Made by a program: the position numbers and the translations under genes. The notes below the pieces were generated by a model, which was given only the letters and a program-made list of their open reading frames with translations, was not told the origin of the DNA and searched no databases. Shown here piece by piece: positions 22,853-32,751 of a stretch of DNA of 64,000 nt (positions are counted from its first letter, which is position 1; the number at the start of each line of letters is the position of its first letter). Origin of the DNA: Saccharum officinarum. Its lineage: Eukaryota; Streptophyta; Magnoliopsida; Poales; Poaceae. The DNA is taken from positions 97,890,701 through 97,954,700 of the forward strand of contig CM036159.1 of NCBI GenBank assembly GCA_020631735.1. Reading direction: 5' to 3'.

Positions 22853-23905
22853 ATGGCACGTACCAAGCAGACAGCCCGCAAGTCCACCGGCAGAGCTCCC
22901 CGTCATCAGCTTGCTCCACGCACTCGTCAGCGCCACACTTTTCTTGGAGAGTTTGGGATGCCTACGCTCTTGTGGAGAGTACTCAGCTATGTAGGCTATC
23001 CTGATGGGATGGAGCCCCGCTACTTTTGGTCGAATGAGCGGTTGGGGGAAGGACTTTTGGTGACTGTGGAAGCAGTAGTTCGTCCCCGAGGTGATGGTTC
23101 TGAGTGGACCGGTTGGCATTTTGAGTCAACTGGCAGGACCCCTGAAGAAGCCGCTGAGAGGGCAGCCTTTGGGATCCTGAGGGATATCATGGATCGCTTT
23201 CCTCAGGAGTTGGCAGCAGCTATAGTTGGAGTCTTTCCGAGGGGCAACCCCTTCACTGACTCGTGGCAGCAGGCAAGAGGAAGATCTCTGGAGATTAGCG
23301 CCGCAGAAGCACAGAACAGTGACAACCCCGCTATGAGTGCCATGTTCGCAGTGATGAGGGCCTTTGATGGAGTGGAAGGTAGCCTGAGACGTGTGTCTAG
23401 TGCTCTTGGTCAGGCTCGTGATGACCGCCGTCAGCTTCAGAGAGATCACGACGCCGAGATTGAGAGGCTCAACACAGAGATGGCTCAGTTGACTCGTCAG
23501 AGAGATCAGGCTACCCAGAGGACTGTGGCTTTCGAGGGAGATGTACGTGCCCTGAGAGAGCAGGTTGGGCGACTGACCACCGCCAACAGGAACGCTGAGC
23601 GCATGTTGACTCATGTGCTCCATCAGAGGAATGAAGCCTGGTCCGCAGAGAATGTGTTGAGGGCTAGACAGTTTGAGCTAGAGCAACAGCTGGCATATGC
23701 AGAGGAATATAATGACAATCTGCATGAGGAGGTTCATCGGCTGAACAATCAACTCAACCCCTATGTTCCTCCTGGTGCGGCAGAGATGGATTTGGATGAA
23801 GACGAAGATCCTGAAGAGCCCGAAGCACCAGTTGGGGAGCACCACGACGCTGCTAATGGCGACAACGCCAACGTCTCGGACTTAGACAGCGACCACGATG
23901 AGTAG
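22853..23905 (+). CDS. Extra retrotransposon ORF with histone H3-tail mimic, coiled coil and acidic tail
   Basis: The 350-residue protein is uninterrupted. After Met it reads ARTKQTARKSTGRAPRHQLA. H3 residues 1-12 (including K4, R8, K9, S10) are identical, then APR and QLA match with one residue deleted and K18 replaced by His. Residues ~35-145 form a compact domain: a strand-like LLVTVEAVV, then a WHFESTGRTPEEAAERAAFGI helix that looks like the second helix of a dsRNA-binding fold (weak inference). Residues ~165-300 are a long coiled coil of Arg, Glu, Gln and Leu heptads. The last ~40 residues are very acidic (MDLDEDEDPEEPE to DLDSDHDE). The ATG is preceded by TTTTGCTACAG, which resembles a splice acceptor. 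It lies between the primer-binding site and gag, a place where plant gypsy elements may carry additional ORFs of unknown role. Nuclear, chromatin-directed action is inference. Confidence 0.9.
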   Translation: MARTKQTARKSTGRAPRHQLAPRTRQRHTFLGEFGMPTLLWRVLSYVGYPDGMEPRYFWSNERLGEGLLVTVEAVVRPRGDGSEWTGWHFESTGRTPEEAAERAAFGILRDIMDRFPQELAAAIVGVFPRGNPFTDSWQQARGRSLEISAAEAQNSDNPAMSAMFAVMRAFDGVEGSLRRVSSALGQARDDRRQLQRDHDAEIERLNTEMAQLTRQRDQATQRTVAFEGDVRALREQVGRLTTANRNAERMLTHVLHQRNEAWSAENVLRARQFELEQQLAYAEEYNDNLHEEVHRLNNQLNPYVPPGAAEMDLDEDEDPEEPEAPVGEHHDAANGDNANVSDLDSDHDE

Positions 23906-24269
23906 GCTAGTAGTTGTTGCGCTAGCTACTAGGTTCCATCTACATGATCTTTTGCTTTGTTGGCACGTTGGGCATGTAATAATGAGTAGAAAGACTAAGG
24001 CTTTGATGTAATGTTGGAAAGCTTGGATGTGTTTGTGGCGGTATCCGAACGTCAAAAAGTCCAGTGTATGTATGCTGGCAACTTGGTTGTAATGGACGCG
24101 ATGTGTGCGCTTTAAGTAATCTAATTAGTGATGTTGTGTTAATTGGAATGACTTATTGTGCCCCTGTTTTATTGTATGAATTTATTCTCTCCAGTAAATT
24201 CAGTTCGGCATGATTTTTCATTCGGTCGCAATTCCTACAACATCACCTAATAATTACTGTTGCTGAAAC

Positions 24270-24488
24270 ATGCAGATGCCGAACACTCGTCGTACCGTGT
24301 ATGGTGCCGCTGAGGCTGGTGGCAGTGCAGCTGCTAGTGATGACCGTGATCCACCACCGCCTCCTCCACCCTACACTGCGGAACAGTTTTTCGCACAATT
24401 TCTTGGAAGCCAACGTAATATGGAGAGCATGCAACAGAATATGGAAGCTGCGTTGCGCAGTATCGCAGATAACACCCGTCGGGGATAA
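24270..24488 (+). CDS. Gag N-terminus, separated from the main frame by a frameshift
   Basis: This is a 72-codon frame with a Pro-rich segment (seven prolines in a row) and a short helix. It ends at TAA just before the downstream gag frame, which is open without a start from about 24483. A one-base change near 24475-24485 separates the two. The second ATG (24276) also follows an acceptor-like ACATGCAG. Confidence 0.7.
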   Translation: MQMPNTRRTVYGAAEAGGSAAASDDRDPPPPPPPYTAEQFFAQFLGSQRNMESMQQNMEAALRSIADNTRRG

Positions 24489-24535
24489 ACCCGGGTGGGC
24501 ACGAAGCAAATCAGTACAGCAGTTTCAAGGACTTC

Positions 24536-27500
24536 ATGGATACTCGTCCACCGATCTTCAAGGAAGCCGCAGAACCCTTGGATGCAGAAGAGTGGATTAA
24601 TACTATGGAAGACAAGTTCCGTGTCTTGAGAATGACTGAAGTGTTGAAGACTGAGTATGCAGCTCATCAGCTTCAAGGTCCGGCAGGAATGTGGTGGAAA
24701 CATCACCGCACCACTTTTCCTCCCCACGCTCACATCACTTGGAGGGAGTTCACCGAAGCCTTCCGTGGAACGTACATTCCACCTGGTCTGACCGAGATGA
24801 AGCTTGGGGAATTCCTGGCACTGAATCAAGGCACGAAGACTGTAACTCAATATCTACATGCATTCAATAACCTGAGCCGTTATGCTCCTGATATGGTGAA
24901 TACTGAGGCCAAGAAGATCGCTAGCTTCAAGAGAGGCCTGAATCCCAAGATGATGAAACATGTGGGTACAAATATGAGGACTAGTTTCAACGATTTCGTT
25001 AGTGACTGTCTGAAGCAAGAGAAGAACAACAATGTTTATGCTGCTTCCAAGATCCGTAAGAGAGCTTTCGAGTCGGGTCCGTCCCAGTCCAGAGCCCCAG
25101 TGGCCAACCGTCCAGCTTATCGGTCGCCTGCCCCAGGTGCAAGGTTTAGGCCACCGCAAAGGAAGAATCAGAATGCTCAGCAACCCCAGAGGAACCAGAA
25201 ACCATTCAAGATGGCATTGCCTCAGGCGAAGACAGGACAAGGCAGTTCATCTGGAACTGTGGCTCAAGTGAAGGGACCGTGCTTCAACTGCAACCAACCC
25301 GGACACTTTGCAAAGTTTTGTCCCTACCCTAAGAAACAGCAGACGCAGTATCAAGCTCGTGTGCATCACACCACCGTGGATGACATCCTAGAAGGAGAAC
25401 CGGTAACAGCTGGTATGTTTTCTATCAACAATCATCCTGCAGTAGTCTTGTTTGATTCCGGATCATCTCATTCCTTTGTAAGTCAAGCATTTGTTAAGAG
25501 GCATGAGCAAAGGATAGTCGAATTGGAATGTGCATATAAAATCAGTTCAGCTGGGGCTGATCTGTTGACTAATCAGATAGTTCAGGGAGTAACCCTAAAC
25601 ATATCAAACCGACAATATAAGCTTAATCTGATAGTCATGCCAGGGTTAGTTTTGGATGTGATCATGGGTATGAACTGGATGAATAAGATGGGGGTAGTAA
25701 TCGATATTGGAGGAAGGAGTATCTCTCTTAAGGAACCAAGTGGAGAAGGCACCTTTCGGGTGGTCCTACCTCGGAAAGTAGACCTAGCTAGCACGACTTG
25801 TGCGGTCCAAACTACTCTGCTAGCCCAGATTCCAGTGGTCTGTGAGTTTCCAGATGTGTTTCCGGATGAGTTACCTGGACTTCCACCAGACCGAGATGTT
25901 GAGTTTGCCATTGAGTTAATTCCGGGAACAGCACCGATCTCGAGAAGGCCCTATCGGATGCCTCCCAATGAGTTAGCCGAATTGAAGAAGCAACTCCAGG
26001 ACTTACTAAAGAAAGGTTTGATTCGTCCCAGCTCGTCTGAATGGGGATGCCCCGCTCTATTTGTGAAAAAGAAGAAGGATAACTCCTTACGCATGTGCGT
26101 GGATTATCGACCACTGAATGCAGTGACAATTAAAAACAAGTATCCTCTTCCTCGGATTGATATCTTGTTTGACCAATTGTCTAAAGCCAAAGTGTTCTCT
26201 AAGATAGATTTGAGATCAGGATACCATCAGATAAAGATTAGGCCGCAAGATGTGCCTAAGACTGCGTTCTCTACCAGATATGGCTTGTACGAGTATCTTG
26301 TCATGTCCTTCGGATTGACAAACGCTCCTGCATACTTTATGTATCTGATGAATTCTGTTTTCATGCCAGAGTTGGACAAGTTTGTGATTGTGTTCATTGA
26401 TGACATTCTAATATATTCAGAGAATGAAGAAGATCACGCAGAGCACCTCAGGATTGTCTTGACTAGACTCAGAGAACATCGACTGTATGCGAAGTTCAGC
26501 AAGTGTGAGTTCTGGCTTAAGACAGTTCCTTTTCTCGGCCACGTGTTGTCTGAAAATGGCATTTCCGTAGACCCTAGTAAGGTGCAAGAGGTTATGGACT
26601 GGAAGTCACCAACCTCAGTGCATGAAGTTCGCAGTTTTCTTGGTTTAGCCGGTTACTATCGTCGCTTCATACCGGATTTCTCGAAGATTGCCAAACCAAT
26701 GACAAGCCTGTTACAGAAGGATCATAAGTTTGTATGGACAGAGGAGTGCGAGGCAGCTTTCTGCACCTTGCGAAAGTTGTTGACCACTGCTCCTGTTCTG
26801 GCCCAACCGGATATAGAAAAGTCATTTGATGTGTTCTGTGACGCATCTAAGAATGGGTTAGGATGTGTACTAATGCAAAATGGAAGGGTCATTGCCTATG
26901 CCTCACGTCAATTGAGGAAGCATGAAGTTAACTATCCTACACATGATTTGGAGCTTGCAGCAGTAGTGCATGCTCTAAAGATTTGGAGACACTACCTGCT
27001 GGGTAATGTGTGTAATCTCTTTACAGATCATAAGAGTCTCAAATACATTTTTACCCAATCTGAGTTGAACATGCGACAGAGAAGATGGTTAGAGCTGATA
27101 AAGGACTATAATCTAAACGTGCATTATCATCCCGGGAAGGCTAATGTAGTAGCAGATGCACTGAGCAGAAAATCACATGCTATTGATGTGCAACCGTTGT
27201 TTGAAGAAGGGTTCAAATTGTTACATCCTGCTGTGTTGCATAATATTCAGATCAGTTGTACTCTGGAAAACCAGATCATTGAAGGTCAGAAGACAGATAA
27301 GGGAATCTTTCATATCAAGGAGAAGATGAAGAGGGAACCCACCAAACACTTTCGATTGGATGACCAAGGAGTGTTATGGTTTAAGGATCGCCTGGTGGTA
27401 CCTAAGGATAGAGAGCTTAAGAACAAGTTGATGAATGAGACCCATCATTCCAAGCTATCTATTCACCCCGGAAGTAGTAAGATGTACCAAGATTTGCGAC

Positions 27501-27901
27501 CCCGTTATTGGTGGACTAAGATGAAAAAAGAAATTGCAGCATACGTTGCTCGTTGCGACATGTGTTGTAGAGTTAAAGCTCTTCACATGAGACCTGCAGG
27601 ACTTCTGCAACCCTTGTCTGTACCCGATTGGAAATGGGATGATATAAGTATGGATTTCATCACTGGTCTTCCCACCACACAGAAGGGACATGATTCTATT
27701 TGGGTAATAGTAGATCGTCTCACCAAGACAGCTCACTTTCTGCCAGTTAAGACAACATTCCGACCACCTCAATATGCAGAAAAGTACATTGCTGAGATTG
27801 TCCGATTACATGGTATACCAAAAACGATCGTGTCTGATCGTGGTTCACAGTTTACCTCTCATTTTTGGAACATCTTCATAAAGGTTTGGGTACTAGTTTG
27901 A
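24536..27901 (+). CDS. Gag-protease-RT-RNase H-integrase polyprotein of the Tekay-type element
   Basis: This long frame (1121 codons) carries, in order: the gag core ([17 protein letters not shown]); a CCHC zinc knuckle [14 protein letters not shown] at about 25280-25321; an aspartic protease site LFDSGSS at about 25450; reverse transcriptase with FIDDILIYS at about 26393; RNase H with [10 protein letters not shown] at about 26833; the integrase HHCC finger ([10 protein letters not shown] to CDMCCR); and the first two catalytic acids (MDFITG, SDRGSQF). All catalytic residues seen are normal. The frame breaks at about 27880-27890 inside the integrase core and ends at 27901; the rest continues in the next frame. 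Confidence 0.92.
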   Translation: MDTRPPIFKEAAEPLDAEEWINTMEDKFRVLRMTEVLKTEYAAHQLQGPAGMWWKHHRTTFPPHAHITWREFTEAFRGTYIPPGLTEMKLGEFLALNQGTKTVTQYLHAFNNLSRYAPDMVNTEAKKIASFKRGLNPKMMKHVGTNMRTSFNDFVSDCLKQEKNNNVYAASKIRKRAFESGPSQSRAPVANRPAYRSPAPGARFRPPQRKNQNAQQPQRNQKPFKMALPQAKTGQGSSSGTVAQVKGPCFNCNQPGHFAKFCPYPKKQQTQYQARVHHTTVDDILEGEPVTAGMFSINNHPAVVLFDSGSSHSFVSQAFVKRHEQRIVELECAYKISSAGADLLTNQIVQGVTLNISNRQYKLNLIVMPGLVLDVIMGMNWMNKMGVVIDIGGRSISLKEPSGEGTFRVVLPRKVDLASTTCAVQTTLLAQIPVVCEFPDVFPDELPGLPPDRDVEFAIELIPGTAPISRRPYRMPPNELAELKKQLQDLLKKGLIRPSSSEWGCPALFVKKKKDNSLRMCVDYRPLNAVTIKNKYPLPRIDILFDQLSKAKVFSKIDLRSGYHQIKIRPQDVPKTAFSTRYGLYEYLVMSFGLTNAPAYFMYLMNSVFMPELDKFVIVFIDDILIYSENEEDHAEHLRIVLTRLREHRLYAKFSKCEFWLKTVPFLGHVLSENGISVDPSKVQEVMDWKSPTSVHEVRSFLGLAGYYRRFIPDFSKIAKPMTSLLQKDHKFVWTEECEAAFCTLRKLLTTAPVLAQPDIEKSFDVFCDASKNGLGCVLMQNGRVIAYASRQLRKHEVNYPTHDLELAAVVHALKIWRHYLLGNVCNLFTDHKSLKYIFTQSELNMRQRRWLELIKDYNLNVHYHPGKANVVADALSRKSHAIDVQPLFEEGFKLLHPAVLHNIQISCTLENQIIEGQKTDKGIFHIKEKMKREPTKHFRLDDQGVLWFKDRLVVPKDRELKNKLMNETHHSKLSIHPGSSKMYQDLRPRYWWTKMKKEIAAYVARCDMCCRVKALHMRPAGLLQPLSVPDWKWDDISMDFITGLPTTQKGHDSIWVIVDRLTKTAHFLPVKTTFRPPQYAEKYIAEIVRLHGIPKTIVSDRGSQFTSHFWNIFIKVWVLV

Positions 27902-28722
27902 TTCGTAGTACGGCTTACCATCCACAGACAGACGGGCAGACAGAACGAGTTAATGTTGTACTTGAAGATATGCTTAGAGCTTGTGTACTATCATCCAGAG
28001 GCTCATGGGAATCCTGGTTACCGTTGGCAGAATTCGCTTACAACAACAGTTACCAAGAGAGTATCAAGATGGCACCTTTTGAAGCTTTATATGGCAGGAA
28101 GTGCAGGACACCGTTAAATTGGGTAGAGCCTAGAGAAAGAAGGTTTTATGGAATTGATTTTGTAGATGAGGCAGAGAAGAAGGTCCATATTATCTGGCAA
28201 AACATGCAAGCTGCACAGTTCCATCAGAAGAGTTATGCAGACAAGAGAAGGAGACCATTGGATTTCCAAGTGGGTGACTATGTCTATTTGAAGGTTACCC
28301 CTATAAAGAAGAAACGGTTTAGAATCAAGCAGAAACTGTCTGCTAGATATATCGGACCATACCAGATCATAGAGAAAAAGGGTCCCGTGGCGTACAAGTT
28401 GCGATTGCCAGAAGGGATGAGTTCGATCTTTCCCGTCTTTCACGTATCCCAGTTGAAGAAATGTCTGCGTGTTCCGGAAGAGAGAATAGAACCACAGGGT
28501 ATTCGGATCAAGGCAGACTTGGAATATTGTGAACAACCGGTTCGAGTTCTAGATACAAAGGATCGAGTCACTTGGAATAGAGTGGTAACAACCTACAAGA
28601 TTCAGTGGAGTCATCATGATGAGACTGCTTCATGGGAAACGGGAGAATATCTTCAAACCGCGTATAAAGATTTTTACAATAAATGGTTCGTAACTCGAAA
28701 TCTCGGGACAAGATTCTTATAA
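27865..28722 (+). CDS. Integrase C-terminal half with chromodomain-like tail
   Basis: This frame continues the integrase after a single-base frameshift. It holds the third catalytic acid in [11 protein letters not shown], the GPY/F-type module ([18 protein letters not shown]), and a final segment ([24 protein letters not shown]) laid out like a chromovirus chromodomain. In this class the domain can guide integration to methylated H3 chromatin. The aromatic cage is only partly recognisable by eye. Confidence 0.85.
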   Translation: MEHLHKGLGTSLIRSTAYHPQTDGQTERVNVVLEDMLRACVLSSRGSWESWLPLAEFAYNNSYQESIKMAPFEALYGRKCRTPLNWVEPRERRFYGIDFVDEAEKKVHIIWQNMQAAQFHQKSYADKRRRPLDFQVGDYVYLKVTPIKKKRFRIKQKLSARYIGPYQIIEKKGPVAYKLRLPEGMSSIFPVFHVSQLKKCLRVPEERIEPQGIRIKADLEYCEQPVRVLDTKDRVTWNRVVTTYKIQWSHHDETASWETGEYLQTAYKDFYNKWFVTRNLGTRFL

Positions 28723-28733
28723 GGGGGGAGGGC
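28721..28733 (+). other. Polypurine tract
   Basis: AAGGGGGGAGGGC lies immediately before the TG of the 3' LTR. It is the plus-strand primer of reverse transcription. Confidence 0.85.
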
Positions 28734-31700
28734 TGTAACACCCCTGGGTGTTAAGCATGCATTAGCATTTCAAAGCATAAAGCATTCAGCATCATTTCAT
28801 GACTAGCATTGCATGAAATATAGCTCTTTTAAATTTAAACTTGAAAAGCAAATAATTAGAACCCTAACTTTGATGTAAGTGCCAAAAAGGTAGTATACTT
28901 TTGGGTATTAGCAATTTTAAATAATCTAGAATAAATTAACATGATTTTTGGAGCAATTCTTGAATTCAAGTTTTTCTCAAATTTTGTTTTAAAAATATTC
29001 TAAACAAATAAATTTTTGATTAACAATTTAGCTTTAAATCCTAAATTGAAAATCAATTGAGAATTTTGAAAAATGCCCTACATGAAAGTTGTAGAGAATT
29101 AAATTTTGAACAACTTTTATTTTGGGCAAAAGTTCTAAAAACCTCTTTTTCATCTTCAAATTCAAATTTGAAACAAATATAGAAATCGGAAAATTCTATT
29201 TATAAAAGAAAAATCGAATTTTCACTTTAGTGGGCTGCGGCCTCCCTTTCGGCCCAGCAGCGCTGGCAGCCCGGCCCGCGCCCCGCACCGGCTTCCTCCC
29301 ACGCGCGCGCCCGCGCGCGACGCCGTGGCGCCGCGGCAGGACTCGGCCGCCGCGTGGCCGAGCGACGGCGACGCCGCGCGACACGTGCCCCTGTGGCCCC
29401 CGTAGCACCGCACTCGCTTACCCCCCCTCCGCGCGCTCGTCCGCCTCAGCTGCTCCCTCCATTCCCTCCTCTCGCCCCGCCAGCAGCAGCAGCAGCGCAC
29501 CGCCGCGCCATCACCGGCTCCCGGAGCTCCGCCACCGCCATTCGCGCTCGTGGCTGCTTCTCCGGCCGATTCCTCCCGGCCTCAGCTCCGCCCCGCTTCC
29601 CTCCACCACGTGCACGCCTCCACTCCGCCGCTCGAGCTCAGGTGAGGGCCAATTGGCCGCCCCCCTCCTCCACTGCCGCCATGGCCGCCGTTGGCCGGCG
29701 CGCATGGCCGGAGCTCCCTGGCCCTTCATGCCTCCTCCGGTCTCGAGCATCCGCTTCCCCTTCGCCTAGCGGTGCTCGCGCTCGCCTTCTCGGCCGCCCC
29801 CGTGGCCTGCATTGGCTGGCCGACGAGCTCCAGCGCCGCCGTGCCGCCATCTCCACCGGCGAGTCTCCTCCGGAGCTCCTGCACCGCTCGGAGTTGGTGC
29901 GCTGAGTGCGTCTCGGTGCGGGGAGCACGTTGGTGCCCTCCCCGTCGCCGGAGACCTCACCGGCGGCGAGTTCGCCACCGGTCAGCGCCTCCCCCGCGCT
30001 GCTCCGGCTGACCTGGGGGTCCCGCTTGACTCCTGGGCCTACCTGTCTATCTCGGTGTTTTGGTTCGGTGTGTAGCAGCGGGGTGCACGTAGCGTTAAAG
30101 GCCGGATAGACTTTTAGTTTTAAAGAAAATGATTTTCAGAAATGTTGAAAAGGCTTTCAAAAATCATATCTCAAGATTTATAGCTCCAAAAACGATGAAA
30201 CAAATTTTGTAATGTTCCTCTTGAATAGATCTACAGTTTAAAAATAGCTCATATTATTTTTGTAACACTTTACTGTGCAAATTTATTTAATTGCTATAAA
30301 TGCTGATATCTTAGAAAATATGTAGTAAATAAAATAATGAAGGGAAAAATGTGATTCTTGTTGCTTTAATCTTTATTAGTGATGTACTTTTTAGGAAAAA
30401 TACTTGTGAAGTATGTTCTGCGAAAGATTTTTGAGGTGTAGTACAAATGCTTTTAATTGATAATCTTTGTTATTTTTAGTAGAAAGCTAAATTTGTATAG
30501 AACCTACATGTGATAATTTTTGTAGTAAGTTAGTTTACTGTTAGTAACATAGGAAAAATGTGAAATCTATTGTTTGATACTTTTTCTAGTACAAAATAAT
30601 TTCATGCTCATATTTAGGCTATAACTTGTTTATTTTGTACAGGCAGTTTTACATAGGCAATTCTCATGAAAATTTAGTAGTAGGTTAGTTAGGGTAAGAG
30701 TAATCTACTGTAATTTTTGTAGATTTTTATCTACAACAGAAATAGGTGTTGCTGTGTAACCCTAGTTAAATAGGGAATAAAAGATTATTCTTTATGAGAA
30801 ATTAAGAGAAATAAAATATGTTTGGTGTATCTTTGAAGCATCCTTATGCCTTGCTGATGTTGTGGTTGAGTTAGGTTGGTAAGCTTTGGTAGCTTAGGTT
30901 CACTTGTATGTGTAGATGATAGGCTAACTAATAGAAGAATAAGGTGCATGTTTTAGGGTATATGTTCTTGGATGACGTGGACTACCTTGTAGAAGAAATA
31001 GTTATATTCAAACAGCTCATTCCATGTGCTCATCTGCATCTCATGTCATCAAAGCACTCCACCTCAATCCGATGCATCATTCGCATGTTTACTTATGCAC
31101 TTGCATCATACAGGATCGCAGGAAGAGTCGCAGGTAGCAGTACAGGAGGAGCAGGCTTGGACGGATCAGCAAGAGCCCCAGGCACAGGAGGTGCCCGAGG
31201 AGGAAGAGTCAGGTGAGGAGCTGCCAGAGTGCGTCGACCACCATCCTAGCTCGTTCGAAAGAGGCAAGCCCCGGAGCATTTTAAGTCTCCTATTTTATAA
31301 AAGTTGTTCCTTACTACATGAACTATAGTTATATATATAGTTGCATTAAGTTATAGGAGTTGAGTGAAACCGTTGTTACATTATTACCTTGGCCACCAGA
31401 TTATCTTTCACCCTGTTAGGTCAGGATCGAGTAAATTGCTTAGCCATGCTTAGACCGGTAGAAGTCGGGTGATTTCCTGTCACCTGCGAGTTATAGGTGG
31501 ATACCAGGTTATGGTTAGCTGTAATTGTGATCATAAAAAGTAACCAAGTGTTGATGGATAAACGAAGACCGGGCGGAGTCTTATCGGGTTTTGGACTATA
31601 GTGATTCCGTCTGTGTCAATTAAGGACCGATCGTTGCTCGTCCCTCTTGTCATGTTGAACGCATGCCTCACATTTAGCTGGCCGAATAAAGTACCTTTCG

Positions 31701-32751
31701 ACCGCGAAGCTAGTGACACTTTTTCGAGCTGAGATAAACTCGGGTTGGCAGACTGGTGTTGAAGGGGGTGTAACGGGGACACAAAGAGTGAGCCCAAGGT
31801 GCGTTCTGGTAGTCAGGCGGTCCTTGGGTAGTGCGATCCATGATTGTTATCCCGTGGCTTCTTGGAAAGTGTCATTAGTGATCTACGCGACCCTAACGGA
31901 GGAAGCAGGGTTTGTGTGAGGAATAAATCTCCAGCTGGATAGGAATTCGATTCGAATCACCGTCGCTCCCGGTTAGTGAGCACTTGACTCGAGCTATGGC
32001 ATCGTAGTAACATTAATGGAACACTGATGGTTAAGTGAATGATGTTGGAAATGCTAAACCTGATATGATAATCTAGATTGTTAATGATGAATCAAGTGAT
32101 TGTTTTAGCAATAGGTGCTTACCTAGCTTGAATAGGTTGTACTAAAAGTGATGCAAAAAATACTGGTATAGTTTTTCATAACAACTTATGCTTTTCGCAA
32201 ATGAGTCAAGCCAGTCCAATCTATAAAGCCTTGCATGATCCTTGGTGTCCTTTATTTCTGGTTTATGATGGGTAAGTCTAGCTGAGTACATTCTCGTACT
32301 CAGGGCGTTGTTCCCATTGTTGTTGCAGATGGTCAGATGTACTATGGGTACTACTCCAACTGTCTATATCCGGCGATGGGCGACAACTAGGACCTGGGGC
32401 AAGGGTCACTCTGTTCATCTTATCTAATGCTTTTGTGGACCATGACTATCTACTGGCACTGTATTTGAACTAAGCGTGTGTGTAAAACTACTTGCTTCCG
32501 CTATGTTATTTTGAACTATGTTGTAATAACTTTTATTCCGAACTCCGATGTACTCCACTTTTATTGTGAACTCTATGTATCATGTGAACTGTGGCTGCTA
32601 AATCAGTACGATCTTGGTTGTATGTTGGTTGGTTTGAAATCCCTCGTGATTTCACGGAATCTCGGGTTATACGGGTTTAAGTTTGATAAATTAACCGCCT
32701 CGGTGGAAGATTTTCTTACTTAATCTCGTATAATTACGTTGATCCGTTACA
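28734..32751 (+). repeat. 3' LTR of the Tekay-type element
   Basis: This complete 4018-bp copy runs from TGTAACACCCCTGGG to ATCCGTTACA. It has the same layout as the 5' LTR: TATAAAAG at 29201, GC-rich block 29225-30080, splice-donor-like CAG|GTGAGG at 29642, and the small Glu/Gln-rich frame at 31026-31328. Confidence 0.93.

Larger units (their letters stand above)
18075..32751 (+). mobile_element. Tekay-type Ty3/gypsy chromovirus with an extra H3-tail ORF
   Basis: The order is 5' LTR, Met-tRNA-like primer-binding site, extra ORF, gag, protease, reverse transcriptase, RNase H, integrase, chromodomain-like tail, polypurine tract, 3' LTR. The ~4 kb LTRs and the C-terminal chromodomain place it with the Tekay/Del chromoviruses. 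By eye the two LTRs differ at about 2 percent of sites in the stretch 19441-19800 versus 30121-30480. Coding regions have frameshifts but none of the many W/Q-to-stop changes seen in the neighbouring elements, so it is the youngest large insertion here. It sits in the RNase H region of the older element at 32752-35381. The right flank after the 3' LTR is ACAAC; the left flank is lost in the gap. Confidence 0.9.

Noticed and set aside
22853..22921. A genuine histone H3 gene or pseudogene
   Set aside because: Only the first ~20 residues match. There is no histone fold after them, and the frame continues as a different 350-residue protein inside a retrotransposon.
24371..25240. Antisense frames over Tekay-type gag as antisense genes
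   Set aside because: They are shadows of the gag coding strand, with no start context, promoter or domain, unlike the antisense gene of the Grande-like element.
29230..30109. Same GC block in the 3' LTR as a separate gene
   Set aside because: It is the second LTR copy and shows no conserved frame against the first.
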